A stretch of DNA of 64,000 nucleotides from Pseudomonadota bacterium (GTDB lineage Bacteria > Bdellovibrionota_C > UBA2361 > SZUA-149 > DAOLCO01): assembly GCA_027487795.1 (NCBI GenBank), contig JAIYCX010000013.1, positions 113,730 through 177,729 of the forward strand. Reading direction: 5' to 3'. A program made the position numbers and the translations under genes. The notes beneath the pieces are model-generated. The model was not told the DNA's origin and ran no database searches. It worked only from the letters and a program-made list of their open reading frames with translations. This document shows positions 26,618-35,224 of the stretch, piece after piece; positions within the stretch are counted from its first letter, which is position 1; every line of letters starts with the position of its first letter.

Positions 26618-26980
26618 GATTTTGTCCTTTCAAGACAAAGCGGAAGAAAACTAGACACTGAAATAGCATCTCAAAATGTTTGCTTCCAACTCACGCCTAG
26701 AATGATCATTCTTATATGAACATCTAGAAATCAGCTGAAAGCAAACAAGAACCTTTTTATTCGGACTTCTACCCATCTATAAGAGTAGCATAAAAAAATA
26801 GTTAGACTAATACTTTCTTAAGTGTGTTTTAAAAAGATTAGACAGAGAGAAGATAAGTATTAAGTAATAAATTTTTACAATATTTAAATGCCCCCACCGA
26901 GAGGTCTTGGATCATATCTCTTCTTGTGCCGAACTGAAGCCACCGCTTGTTTCGGAAATTTCTCTGCATAGCAAGAAAAT

Positions 26981-27091
26981 TTCCCTCGGCGAAAAGCAAA
27001 AATATTTTGGCTTTCACTTAGGGTTTTGTTACGTTTTCTACATAGACTGTTAATCAAACAGCCTTTCTTTAATCCTACCCTTTAAAACTCT
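26981..27091. repeat. duplicated flanking blocks C1 and D1
   Basis: C1 (26981-27039: CGGCGAAAAGC, a short AT hairpin, TTAGGGTTTTGTTACGTTTT) abuts D1 (27046-27091: CTGTTAATCAAACAGCCTTT, then TTTAAAACTCT). D1 overlaps the 3' end of relE. The same blocks enclose the gene at 27877, so here they look like that unit with its gene deleted. The region from 26640 to C1 also holds the GCATAGCAAGAAAATTTCC block seen in the hairpins at 32891 and 53081. Confidence 0.65.
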
Positions 27092-27365
27092 CATAAACAT
27101 CTTTTCTATGACCTATTTTAATCACAATAACGACTACTTCTTTATTATTAATAAAATATACCAAACGATAATCACCTGACCTAACCCTAAACAAATCTTC
27201 TTGCCCTTTTAGTTTTTTAATTTTCAAAATTTCCGTGTAAGGATTTTTTGCAAGTAGAAGTAAAATTTCTTCAAAGTTTGTCTGAGTTTTTTTAGGAAGT
27301 TTTAAAAACTCTTTTTTAGCACTCTTGGTAAAATTTATTGTGTAGACGACGTTATTAACTTTCAA
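27075..27365 (-). CDS. relE: RelE/ParE-family toxin
   Basis: 96 residues. RelE fold signature: INFTKSAKKEFLKLPKKTQ at the start, LKGQEDLFRVRSGDYRLVYF in the middle and VVIVIKIGHRKDVYESF at the end, including the Arg/Tyr/His set typical of mRNA-cleaving RelE toxins. It follows its antitoxin gene by 6 bases, so they form a type II toxin-antitoxin pair. Its 3' end lies in duplicated block D1. Confidence 0.9.
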   Translation of the reverse strand: MKVNNVVYTINFTKSAKKEFLKLPKKTQTNFEEILLLLAKNPYTEILKIKKLKGQEDLFRVRSGDYRLVYFINNKEVVVIVIKIGHRKDVYESFKG

Positions 27366-27371
27366 AAGAAT

Positions 27372-27599
27372 TTATTTTTTCTTAGCGGCTTTAATTACAT
27401 TATCTAAACTAAATAATTCTTCATTTCTTCGTTCTTTAAAAGATTGTAAATCCATTTCATCTTCAATTTGTTCAATTAAAGCATTCTCAATTAGATAGCG
27501 AAGTTTCATACCTTTCTTTTTGCAATATTCAGTTATTGCATCTTTTATCTCGGTTGATATTACCGTAGATAAAGTAGTAGTTGTTGTTTTTGTAGCCAT
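27372..27599 (-). CDS. relB: RelB-like antitoxin
   Basis: 75 residues, just upstream of relE. The N-terminal part is a short Thr-rich stretch followed by a ribbon-helix-helix-like segment (LSTVISTEIKDAITEYCKKK). The C-terminal part is charged and helical (QIEDEMDLQSFKERRNEELF) and would wrap the toxin. The antitoxin role rests on gene order, size and charge. Confidence 0.8.
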   Translation of the reverse strand: MATKTTTTTLSTVISTEIKDAITEYCKKKGMKLRYLIENALIEQIEDEMDLQSFKERRNEELFSLDNVIKAAKKK

Positions 27600-27796
27600 A
27601 GATTAAATAATAAAAGAAAAAAAAAGATTTTTCAAGATAATAATTTAAATATAATTATTATAACTGGTTAAATGAGCCTCCTATTTCCAAATCTAGCATT
27701 TCACAAAAACTTCCTATATAACCACCATAGCTCTTTCTCATTATATTCTAAATTAGGTAAATAAATTTTCGTCGAGGAAAGTTAATTCAATAAATT

Positions 27797-27854
27797 TTCC
27801 CCGGCGAAAACCAATATAGTTTTGGTTTTCATTTTAGGGTTTTGTTACGTTTTT
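27797..27854 (+). repeat. duplicated block C2, upstream of the 27877 gene
   Basis: CCCGGCGAAAACC, an AT hairpin (CCAATATAGTTTTGG) and TTAGGGTTTTGTTACGTTTT, matching C1 at 26981. It lies 22 bases before the start of the 27877 gene, so it may contain its promoter or leader. Confidence 0.65.
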
Positions 27855-27876
27855 TGTAAAGGTTTGAGGTTTTACC

Positions 27877-28353
27877 ATGAAAATTGGAAATGCGCGCTTT
27901 GTCAATGGTGAATTAGTTCATGAAGAAGGAATTATTGTACCTGCGGGGTGCAGAATTCAAGTAACTGAAGATATTTCAGTTCTAATCCTCGGTGCTCAGG
28001 AAGGCGAAAAAATCACTAATGTTCGAATATATGCGAACCCTGAGTATGATCGCACAGAAGCTGGAGATTTTGATTTCAAACTCGAGAAAGTTGCTCCTTC
28101 AGAAGATGAAAATGATACTGATGAAATCTGCCTACTTGAGTTTGAAAACGTAGACGCGTTGATTAACGGCATATCTGGCGGTCCAATTCCCTTTTTTGAT
28201 CCTGTTCAGACCGATAGCTATGCATCATCAGGAACCAAGGCAGGTTTCTTCCTTTGGCATATTGGAGACGGGTTTATTGTGGACTACAAGTCGAGTACAT
28301 TATCTGGTGATCTCGAAAGCGTCGATGGAAAAATAGTCTTTGAACAGGACTAA
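27877..28353 (+). CDS. unrecognised soluble protein in a duplicated unit
   Basis: 158 residues, acidic, beta-rich by composition (GNARFVNGELVHEEGIIVP, ISVLILGAQEG). No signal peptide. Family not recognised. It has its own leader (C2) and terminator (D2), so it is a self-contained unit beside the RelBE pair. Its flanks also occur without the gene at 26981-27091. Confidence 0.65.
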   Translation: MKIGNARFVNGELVHEEGIIVPAGCRIQVTEDISVLILGAQEGEKITNVRIYANPEYDRTEAGDFDFKLEKVAPSEDENDTDEICLLEFENVDALINGISGGPIPFFDPVQTDSYASSGTKAGFFLWHIGDGFIVDYKSSTLSGDLESVDGKIVFEQD

Positions 28354-28382
28354 ACTAATTGCAAGGTTTTAATCAAACAAAG

Positions 28383-28432
28383 AAAGGCTGTTAATCAAGC
28401 AGCCTTTCTTTAATTCTATCCTTTAAAACTCT
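28383..28432 (+). terminator. duplicated block D2, terminator of the 27877 gene
   Basis: AAAGGCTG/CAGCCTTT hairpin followed by CTTTAATT, then TTTAAAACTCT shared with D1 at 27046. The stem is intact here and has mismatches in D1. Confidence 0.7.
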
Positions 28433-28595
28433 TGTGCTCCTTGTAAGTACCAGCCTCTTTTCAATAATCACAAATTCCAACAATTCCAGCATCTTAAAAT
28501 AAAATAACCACAACCATACATCCTTAGTCCATCTATTCCTACCAACTCTTCATAACTTATGAAGCAGAAGTACTTATAAAACTGACTAGAGTGTA

Positions 28596-29243
28596 ATGAA
28601 TACAGATTTAAAAAAAATAGCAGTCTTAACGACATGTATAAAAGTTGCAGCTTTTGCAACAATTACAAGTTTTTCTAATCCCGTACTTTCTCAAAATGAT
28701 ATATTAGCACAAATTCAAGCAGCTGATTCTACTAGCGACGACATTGCAGTAGAAAGAAAAAGAAAATCTCCTTCAAGTACTGAGACATTTTTTAACGGAA
28801 GCAAAAACCCTGATAATTTCTTCGCAGGTAAGAATGTAACAAATGGACTAATACCTAATAGACAGGGCACTTCAGCTAGAGTTGGCGGTCTTGCACAAGA
28901 TATCTTTACTACTAGGTCATCAGTATCTCAGGCAGTTACTCAAGAAGAAAGTCCCGAAAGTGCTAATTCTGAATTCGACTCAAGAACGCAAGAGACTACT
29001 AACAATCAAGAGGTTGCTAAGCAAACAACTGAATCAAGCGCTAACAATAACGAAGTTAACAACCCTACAAGTGCCAACTCTCAAGATCCAGAAGTTCAAG
29101 CAGCGCTAGAACATTCTAGAAAGATTAGAGAATCTATTTTCGGAGCTTCTAAAGAGATACAAAACGAAGCTAAATTAATAAAAAGTAGCACTAAAACCTC
29201 AGCTACTAAAGATACAAGTAATTCAGATTTGGATAGGTTCTAA
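28596..29243 (+). CDS. secreted low-complexity protein, first gene of the pilin cluster
   Basis: 215 residues. An N-terminal hydrophobic signal (VAAFATITSFSNPVLSQ) is followed by a polar Ser/Asn/Glu/Gln-rich chain (TTNNQEVAKQTTESSANNNE) with no Cys after the signal. Family not recognised. It lies 1 base before the next gene and heads the VirB2-like pilin array, so it is probably an exported accessory protein. Confidence 0.65.
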   Translation: MNTDLKKIAVLTTCIKVAAFATITSFSNPVLSQNDILAQIQAADSTSDDIAVERKRKSPSSTETFFNGSKNPDNFFAGKNVTNGLIPNRQGTSARVGGLAQDIFTTRSSVSQAVTQEESPESANSEFDSRTQETTNNQEVAKQTTESSANNNEVNNPTSANSQDPEVQAALEHSRKIRESIFGASKEIQNEAKLIKSSTKTSATKDTSNSDLDRF

Positions 29244-29244
29244 T

Positions 29245-29628
29245 ATGTTTAAACTAAACGAAGATACACCAACCCAGCACTTAGCACTAATAGCGGTAGC
29301 AGGAGTTTTAGTATTTTTAAGCATGGTTGATGCCGTTAAAAGTCCAGCTACCGACAAAAAAGAACTAAAGCTTAGCTCATTGGGACCACGTTTTCAAAAC
29401 CCAACTCTCACTTGGTATGAAAGAGTGTTTTGCAGAGGCTATCAAAGATCTTTTAAGTCTTGTGGGTTTAGATTCATACACCCTATGCGCGATGAGTTAG
29501 AAGAAGATGGAAAGAGAATAAAAGAGGGTGCAGCTCCAGATGGTGTAATTGTTTATGAAGGACATCTGAGAGGAACTAGAGATATTGCAAGTGGGAAGTT
29601 TGTATTTGATCCCATGAAAAAGAATTAG
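29245..29628 (+). CDS. membrane-anchored small protein in the pilin cluster
   Basis: 127 residues. One N-terminal membrane segment (HLALIAVAGVLVFLSMVDAV), then a domain with two Cys (VFCRGYQRSFKSCGFRF) that could form a disulfide outside the membrane. The last part contains DGVIVYEGHLRGTRDIASGK. Family not recognised. It starts 1 base after the preceding stop and precedes the pilin array by about 145 bases. Confidence 0.65.
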   Translation: MFKLNEDTPTQHLALIAVAGVLVFLSMVDAVKSPATDKKELKLSSLGPRFQNPTLTWYERVFCRGYQRSFKSCGFRFIHPMRDELEEDGKRIKEGAAPDGVIVYEGHLRGTRDIASGKFVFDPMKKN

Positions 29629-29774
29629 AGATAAATAATTAGAACTAAGAAAAATTAGGAACTTAGAGATATTTTAATAATATAGGTAACGCATAAGATT
29701 AATCTAACTATAACATAGACAGATTAATTACTTGTGGTGACGATTTTAAGGATTGTTGGAGGATTAGGAACATT

Positions 29775-30146
29775 ATGAAAACTATAAAAAAAGCTATTAC
29801 AAAATTGAATACATCATTTAACGGCTACTGCGTAAGAGCAGTCTTTAGCCCTAGTAAGGATCAAAGATTTTTAATGTTTCTTCTAGGTGCTGGATTAATT
29901 TTATTAGCTGGCTCCGATTCAGCTCATGCGGGATCAGGAGGTTATAATCAAGCTTGCGGTAAATTACTAGGACTTATAGAAGGTAGCTTTGGAGCACTAG
30001 TTGCAGCTGCTGCTGGAGTATCAGCAATCATAGCTTCTGCACTGGGTGGATTTAAGATGGCCTGGTCACTAGTTGTAGTTTCTATTGGTTCATTCGTTCT
30101 TAGAGCTTATATAACTTTGTTCAATGGAGCATGTACTCAATTCTAA
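29775..30146 (+). CDS. VirB2-like pilin 1
   Basis: 123 residues. A long leader with a hydrophobic segment and cleavage-like site (GSDSAHAGSG) gives a mature protein of about 70 residues with two hydrophobic helices (FGALVAAAAGVSAIIASALG and WSLVVVSIGSFVLRAYITLF) joined by GGFKMAW, a small positive turn as in VirB2/TrbC pilins. One Cys precedes helix 1 (QACGKLLGLIEG) and one ends helix 2 (GACTQF), so a disulfide could staple the hairpin. GGAGG precedes the start. Confidence 0.75.
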   Translation: MKTIKKAITKLNTSFNGYCVRAVFSPSKDQRFLMFLLGAGLILLAGSDSAHAGSGGYNQACGKLLGLIEGSFGALVAAAAGVSAIIASALGGFKMAWSLVVVSIGSFVLRAYITLFNGACTQF

Positions 30147-30174
30147 ATAAAAAATCTACTATAGAGAATAAATT

Positions 30175-30840
30175 ATGGCTAATGAATATCTTAGATTTAA
30201 GCTGTACAAAATTTTCTTCTGTAGTGAAGATGCAAAAGTAGTTTTAATAAAATATAGTCAATCACTACTTTATATAATTGGTTTTGTATTCATTGCTTCC
30301 GGTAGTGTTCAGCTTGCGTTGAGCGACACTGCACCAGAAAAAGCACAAGATCAACCACCAGAAAAAACCGAAGGTCCTCATCAGAATGAGCAACTACTTA
30401 GTGCTGATGATAGGGAAAATGATCCAAGAGGAGATTTTGCTGCAGAAGGTGCAACAACTTTTTCAAACGATATTCTTCTTACCGCACCTGCAATTCCTCT
30501 GGCGTCATTTGCAGCAGAAGGAGCTATTAATTCACCTCCTGAACAAACTTTTCTTCCTGCCGCTGATCCAGACATTCTAGAACCTAACTACGACGATAGC
30601 TTACCAAGATTTGCAACTGGCAATCTTCTCTGGTTCATAGAAGGTCCATTTGGGGCATTAATTATGGTCAGTGCAGGAATTGGTGCAATCATCGCTGGAG
30701 CTTTCGGTGGTTACAAAGCCGCTATAACATTATTATTTGTAGCACTAGGAGCCTTTATACTAAGAGCAGTAGTTTCATTATTCTTTGGTACAAATTATCA
30801 AGCATATTCAGTAGACTTTGCAGGGGAGGGGTTAAGATGA
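30175..30840 (+). CDS. VirB2-like pilin 2, long form without the Cys pair
   Basis: 221 residues. An N-terminal hydrophobic segment (LLYIIGFVFIASGSVQLALS) is followed by an acidic, Pro-rich insert of about 100 residues with a repeat (DFAAEGATT and SFAAEGAIN). The C-terminal 80 residues match the pilin hairpin: LLWFIEGPFGALIMVSAGIG, AIIAGAFGGYKAA, LLFVALGAFILRAVVSLFFG. Both array Cys are absent. It may be a tip or base variant. The stop overlaps the next start (ATGA). Confidence 0.7.
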   Translation: MANEYLRFKLYKIFFCSEDAKVVLIKYSQSLLYIIGFVFIASGSVQLALSDTAPEKAQDQPPEKTEGPHQNEQLLSADDRENDPRGDFAAEGATTFSNDILLTAPAIPLASFAAEGAINSPPEQTFLPAADPDILEPNYDDSLPRFATGNLLWFIEGPFGALIMVSAGIGAIIAGAFGGYKAAITLLFVALGAFILRAVVSLFFGTNYQAYSVDFAGEGLR

Positions 30841-31181
30841 GAGATTTAATAAATAAGTATTCTATTTGGTTTTTCGTAAAAACAACAAATAGTAAAGAAG
30901 GAAGATTAATATCTAGCGTAGGAATAGCTTTATTTTTATTAACTTTATATGCGAGTGATGATGCATACGCCTACAACGATAAAAAGTACGGGCAAGTTTG
31001 TAGAAACTTACTTAAAGAACTTGATGGAGATTTTGGATCTTTACTAACGGCTGCTGCAGGACTAGGCGCCGTAGTAGCTTCAGCGGCAGGTGGATTTAAA
31101 ATTGCTTGGTCTTTAGTAGTAGTTGCAGTTGGATCTTATACATTAAAAACTTATCAAGAAATTTGGTTTGATGCTTGTTGA
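30837..31181 (+). CDS. VirB2-like pilin 3
   Basis: 114 residues, start overlapping the previous stop. The leader ends near DDAYAYND. The mature hairpin has CRNLLKELDGDFGSLLTAAA, GGFKIAWSLVVVAVGSYTLK and the closing FDAC, so the Cys pair is kept. It is closest in sequence to pilin 1. The stop is UGA directly after the last Cys codon, but the frame meets TAA one codon later and no SECIS-like hairpin follows, so it is read as a normal stop. Confidence 0.75.
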   Translation: MRDLINKYSIWFFVKTTNSKEGRLISSVGIALFLLTLYASDDAYAYNDKKYGQVCRNLLKELDGDFGSLLTAAAGLGAVVASAAGGFKIAWSLVVVAVGSYTLKTYQEIWFDAC

Positions 31182-31241
31182 TTTTAACTTTTGTTATTTA
31201 AAGAAATATTCGAATAAAATAGAAAGCGGTGGAGGAAAGAA

Positions 31242-31562
31242 ATGAATGTAGAGATGGTTGATTTTAAAAAATATAGAAATATTTGTATCTTTTTAACGGT
31301 ACTTTTTGCTACTTCTACTGCTTGCTTTGCACAAGATGGAGCTGGAATATTCGAAAAAGCAGCTTGTAATTTACTAGATCAAGTATTAGCTAAAAATTTT
31401 GGATCGATGATAACTGTTGTAGCAGGAGTCATAGCAATTATCAGCTCAGTAGTGGGATCTTTTAGAACAGCTTGGGTACTAGTCTTCGTATCAGTTGGAA
31501 TTTATATATTCCCTAGCATAGTAAAAATATTTTTTCCAAATTTGGCATGCGTTGTTAACTAG
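31242..31562 (+). CDS. VirB2-like pilin 4
   Basis: 106 residues. A signal segment (ICIFLTVLFATSTACFAQ) with an AXA-type end, then the hairpin ACNLLDQVLAKNFGSMITVV, SSVVGSFRTAWVLVFVSVG and the closing FFPNLACVVN. The Cys pair is kept. GGAGG precedes the ATG at normal spacing. It overlaps the longest frame of the next gene. Confidence 0.75.
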   Translation: MNVEMVDFKKYRNICIFLTVLFATSTACFAQDGAGIFEKAACNLLDQVLAKNFGSMITVVAGVIAIISSVVGSFRTAWVLVFVSVGIYIFPSIVKIFFPNLACVVN

Positions 31563-31587
31563 TAATGTATTAAGGATGATGAGATTT

Positions 31588-32115
31588 ATGAAAAATAAAA
31601 AATTTAATAAAATTCATAAGGCTCTTTTCTCAGTTACTATCCTAACTATTTTACCGACTTCAGCATTTGCTCTTCAAAGTGTTGACTTTGCTATAAGTGA
31701 AATCTGCAAGCACATGGAAGGTAGCCTTGGCAGTCTTCTCATGATAGCTGCCGGCGTCGGTGGAATAATTTCTGCCGCAATGGGTAACATAAGAGCAATG
31801 TACTCATGCCTTATTACAGCAATTGGCGCTTTTACTATATCGTCTATGCTATCATTATACTTCCCTGCAGCTGCGGAGAAATGTTCTAACGGTACTTCTG
31901 GTGGAGGAGATACTTCTAGAACCTTAACTAGTACATTTAAGCAAGCTAGAGTCTCTTCATTCGATGCAGAATCTGTAGCAAAATCTTATATCGAAAGAAC
32001 TTCAGGTCTACAAAATACTGAAGTAATAGAATCTGAAGATACTTCCAAAAATACAGATGAGAAAATAGAAAAGAAAGATCCAACCTCTGAAGATGAAGAT
32101 CATGAGCTTTTCTAA
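31588..32115 (+). CDS. VirB2-like pilin 5 with an acidic tail
   Basis: 175 residues from ATG 31588 (MKNKKFNKIHKALFSV signal). ATG codons at 31576 and 31579 are alternatives and the longest frame from 31552 is unlikely. The hairpin is EICKHMEGSLGSLLMIAAGV, GNIRAMYSCLITAIGAFTIS, then AEKC. A Ser/Thr and acidic tail of about 70 residues follows the second Cys (KIEKKDPTSEDEDHELF), not seen in pilins 1, 3 and 4. The tail end overlaps the start of the next gene. Confidence 0.72.
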   Translation: MKNKKFNKIHKALFSVTILTILPTSAFALQSVDFAISEICKHMEGSLGSLLMIAAGVGGIISAAMGNIRAMYSCLITAIGAFTISSMLSLYFPAAAEKCSNGTSGGGDTSRTLTSTFKQARVSSFDAESVAKSYIERTSGLQNTEVIESEDTSKNTDEKIEKKDPTSEDEDHELF

Positions 32116-32551
32116 AATTCTAACATACTTAAGTTTATTTTTAATCTTAACCACCTTCTTAGGAAACCCAGCTCAGGCACAAAATGCCGCAGAACCTTGG
32201 GACGGCGCCTATACCAGCGAACCCTTTGCTGATGGAGCTATCAGAGATGTTTATTGTGACCTAATTAATTTAGTCGAAGGTAATTTTGGTGCCCTACTTT
32301 TTGTAGTAGCTGGAATTTTAGGTATTACTCTAATCGCATTTGGAGATATGAAAAATGCTGCGACGATGTTGATTGTCGCTATCAGTGCAGTTACAATAGG
32401 TACAGGTATAAGTTTATATTTCGGGGACTTAGGTTGTAGTGCAAGTAGTTCAAATACATCTAGATCTAACTCATCTTTAGAAAAAAATATTAGTAATTCA
32501 TCAATCGATGATTTAGTAGATGAAAATAGTGACAATACCTCACTTTTCTAG
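32093..32551 (+). CDS. VirB2-like pilin 6 with a Ser/Asn tail
   Basis: 152 residues (ATG 32102 also possible). The signal ends at NPAQAQNA. The hairpin is VYCDLINLVEGNFGALLFVV, AFGDMKNAATMLIVAISAVT and DLGCSASSS, with the Cys pair kept. The loop carries Asp and Lys (GDMKN), not the GGFK of pilins 1 and 3. The polar tail of about 35 residues ends in DNTSLF, similar to the DEDHELF end of pilin 5. Confidence 0.72.
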   Translation: MKIMSFSKILTYLSLFLILTTFLGNPAQAQNAAEPWDGAYTSEPFADGAIRDVYCDLINLVEGNFGALLFVVAGILGITLIAFGDMKNAATMLIVAISAVTIGTGISLYFGDLGCSASSSNTSRSNSSLEKNISNSSIDDLVDENSDNTSLF

Positions 32552-32563
32552 TATAAATTAGCC

Positions 32564-32878
32564 ATGAGAAATATATTTAATTTTATTATTCTTACTGCTT
32601 CACTAATTTCCACTATCACTCTTTTTCCAACTCAGAGTCAGGCGACAGACAAGCCAAAAGAATTAGAGTTTGTTTATCTTCCTTGCAAGGATAAATGCAA
32701 CAAAGAAGATCCTACAAGAGCTCTAAGAGGACGTGAAAAATTTGTTGTAAATCAAACTATTACTCTAGAAAGAATAGCTAAGAAAAAAGATCCACTTGGT
32801 CAAATTAGATCAAATAAAGCTAGATCAAGAAGTACTTGGATTGGTGGCGGTGGGAATAATCCTGCTTCATTTAGATAA
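32564..32878 (+). CDS. small secreted protein ending the pilin cluster
   Basis: 104 residues. Sec signal (FNFIILTASLISTITLFPTQ), then a basic mature part with two Cys in LPCKDKCNKEDP and a Gly/Asn end (IGGGGNNPASF). Family not recognised. It lies 12 bases after pilin 6 and is probably the last gene of the operon, just before a long hairpin element. Confidence 0.65.
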   Translation: MRNIFNFIILTASLISTITLFPTQSQATDKPKELEFVYLPCKDKCNKEDPTRALRGREKFVVNQTITLERIAKKKDPLGQIRSNKARSRSTWIGGGGNNPASFR

Positions 32879-32890
32879 AGGGGGAGGCAA

Positions 32891-33070
32891 GAGTGAAGGT
32901 TTATGAATTAAAAGTTCACGACCAAGTATTGCGCCCTACTCAGTTTGAAACTTTACTTGCATAGAAAAAAAATTTCCAAACACTCGTCCACTCCACCCTC
33001 GCCCCTCCTTTTTTGTCCTCCATAGCTTTAGTTACGGAGGATACAGCTTTTAATTCATGAACCTTCACTC
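32891..33070. repeat. long hairpin element, GCATAG family, copy 2
   Basis: Arms of about 25 bases (GAGTGAAGGTTTATGAATTA and its complement near 33046-33070, with one G-U type change) enclose about 130 bases with the core TTGCATAGAAAAAAAATTTC and a CTCC-rich right half. It lies just after the pilin operon, so it could end transcription. The same layout occurs at 53081 with different arms. Confidence 0.75.
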
Positions 33071-33297
33071 GTGCTTCTTTTAAAGAAAAATTATTTATAT
33101 TTAGTTAGTCTCTCATTTGACAATAAAATCTTACTATGTTTTCTTATAACGCTTTCGTTCTTTAAAATTAAGTTTGGGTATATGCTTTTTGCTGGTTCTA
33201 CGTACTACTCATAGTACGAAGAACCAGTCCAAGTGAAAAAAGGTTTGGGCATAAGTTTGTCCAGTTTTTTTCTCGAATTAGTTTTAAGGATTAGACA

Positions 33298-33660
33298 ATG
33301 AAACAGCTTTTTCTTGATTCGTATAAATTATCGAATACTTTAAAGTTTCATTCCACAAATGTTAAACCTGGTTGGATAGCTTTCCTCGATTCTTCTGAAA
33401 ATGATTTCAGTCGACTATACACAGGCTACCGGCCTGAAATTGTTCTCGCTAAAGAAGAAAGGCGCATTGCTTTTAGGGCAGAAGGTCCATATTTAACAAG
33501 CATTTCTAATTTTGAGAAATTCATGACTCGACATCAGTTGGGAGTTCGATGGTCAGAATTTTCGGAAATACGCTTTTATCACAGAGATGAAGCTTTAAAA
33601 ATTTGCTTAGCTGCGAAGCAAAAAGGACTGGAAGGATTTGATAAAGTCTCGTTTTATTAA
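33298..33660 (+). CDS. unrecognised small soluble protein
   Basis: 120 residues with AAGGA before the ATG. Basic, aromatic-rich, no signal or membrane span. Family not recognised. It stands alone between the pilin cluster and the convergent icd gene. The 230 bases upstream contain a CGTACTACTCATAGTACG palindrome near 33200 that could be an operator or terminator. Confidence 0.65.
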   Translation: MKQLFLDSYKLSNTLKFHSTNVKPGWIAFLDSSENDFSRLYTGYRPEIVLAKEERRIAFRAEGPYLTSISNFEKFMTRHQLGVRWSEFSEIRFYHRDEALKICLAAKQKGLEGFDKVSFY

Positions 33661-33793
33661 TGATGGAAATCAATGATTACTGTTGATTCCATTATTTCTA
33701 AGAGTCTGTCTCAGGTAGGTTAAAACACTTGGACTAGGCTCTTTAATTTATTCTTTATACATTATATAATTAGCTCTCTAGCTTCGCTCCACC

Positions 33794-35224
33794 CTACTGC
33801 CCCTGCCCCATCGAATATCCATGCACACCGGAGAAATTATATAGGTGTTCTGTCTTTATAAAATCAATTTGCTGATCATTAAAAAATCCTAGCAATTTGA
33901 TAACATCTTCATGCTTTAAAATACCAGTGCTAACTTCGAATCGGCATCTCCAATGATCAGTATAGATTGTATCTGGATTTGTATCAGGCCAAACTTTTAG
34001 GCCTCTGTTTGTGATCATTTTTAAAGATAATTCACCTATCTTAAAATCTTTAATTTTAGCCGCTAGCTGATCTGCATCCTTTGACCAATCTACAAATACA
34101 TCAACTCCTACTAAATCTTTCTTCTCTTTAGCCCGATCTTTTAATTTAATATCAACTTTCTTTTCTGTAGCGAAATTTACTTCTGCTAAAATTTTAGGCT
34201 TTTGCCCTAGGTTTGCTAAAATCTGTTCTGTAAATTCCTTAGTAGAAACTTTCTTTTTTGAAACTCCTTCTTCGAAAATATCTCCAGTGTGATAGCCCTC
34301 TTCTAAAGTTTTCAGTAAGGCATTTTGTACTTGAGTAGCTTCTTTAGCTAAGCCTAAATGAAGTAGCATCATCACTGAGCCCATTAATAATGCACTAGGG
34401 TTTGCGATATTTTTTCCTGCTATGTCAGGTGCCGAGCCATGGATGGCCTCGAACATAGAAAAACTAGTTCCAATATTAGCAGAACCAGCAAGACCTACTG
34501 ATCCTGCGACTTCGGCTGCGATATCAGAAATAATGTCTCCATATAGATTAAGCGTCACGATAACATCAAAACGCTCAGGATCAGTTGCCAGTCTCGCAGC
34601 TCCGATATCGATTATATAATGATCATTTTGAATTGTAGGATATTCCAATGCAACTTCATTAAAAACTTTATGAAAAAGCCCATCTGTGAGCTTCATTATA
34701 TTATCTTTAGTCATGCATGTTACTTTTTTTCTGCCATTTATTAAGGCATACTCAAAAGCATATCTTATAATGCGCTCACACCCAGAGCGGGTGACTAGCT
34801 TAAGACACTGATAAGTTTCATCAGTCTGCCTATGCTCTATTCCCGCATATAGATCTTCTTCATTCTCTCTAATAATAACAAGATCCATCTTAGGGAAGCT
34901 TGTTTTAACAGCAGGAGAATAAGACCTACAAGGTCTAACATTTGCAAAAAGCCCAAGTGTTTTTCTGATAGTAACATTTAAACTTTTATACCCGCCTCCC
35001 TGTGGAGTAGTTATCGGAGCTTTTAGAAGTATCTTTGTTCGCTTTAAGACATCCCAAGTTTCTTTTGCGATACCTGAAGTGTTCCCTGATAAATAAACCT
35101 TCTCACCTATTTCTATTTCTGTAAAACTAAGTGGTGCACCAACTTTTTTTAATATCTCTAAAGTTGAATCCATTATTTCAGGACCAATACCGTCACCTCT
35201 CGCTACTGCTACTTCAATCGTCAT
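33794..35224 (-). CDS. icd: isocitrate dehydrogenase (NADP-type, 476 residues)
   Basis: TCA-cycle oxidation of isocitrate to 2-oxoglutarate. 476 residues, the length of the longer Thermus/Rickettsia-like type with an extra C-terminal domain (residues 340-476). Substrate loop PQGGGYKSLNVTIRKTLGLF with the Ser/Asn/Arg set, RENEEDLYAGIEH, MTKDNIMKLTDG, NLYGDIISDIAAEVAGSVGL with the metal-binding Asp, and EAIHGSAPDIAGKNIANP. No neighbouring TCA genes. Confidence 0.93.
   Translation of the reverse strand: MTIEVAVARGDGIGPEIMDSTLEILKKVGAPLSFTEIEIGEKVYLSGNTSGIAKETWDVLKRTKILLKAPITTPQGGGYKSLNVTIRKTLGLFANVRPCRSYSPAVKTSFPKMDLVIIRENEEDLYAGIEHRQTDETYQCLKLVTRSGCERIIRYAFEYALINGRKKVTCMTKDNIMKLTDGLFHKVFNEVALEYPTIQNDHYIIDIGAARLATDPERFDVIVTLNLYGDIISDIAAEVAGSVGLAGSANIGTSFSMFEAIHGSAPDIAGKNIANPSALLMGSVMMLLHLGLAKEATQVQNALLKTLEEGYHTGDIFEEGVSKKKVSTKEFTEQILANLGQKPKILAEVNFATEKKVDIKLKDRAKEKKDLVGVDVFVDWSKDADQLAAKIKDFKIGELSLKMITNRGLKVWPDTNPDTIYTDHWRCRFEVSTGILKHEDVIKLLGFFNDQQIDFIKTEHLYNFSGVHGYSMGQGQ

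Noticed and set aside
31170..31190. Sec at the UGA that ends pilin 3, right after a Cys codon
   Set aside because: Only one sense codon lies before TAA and no hairpin follows. Normal stop.
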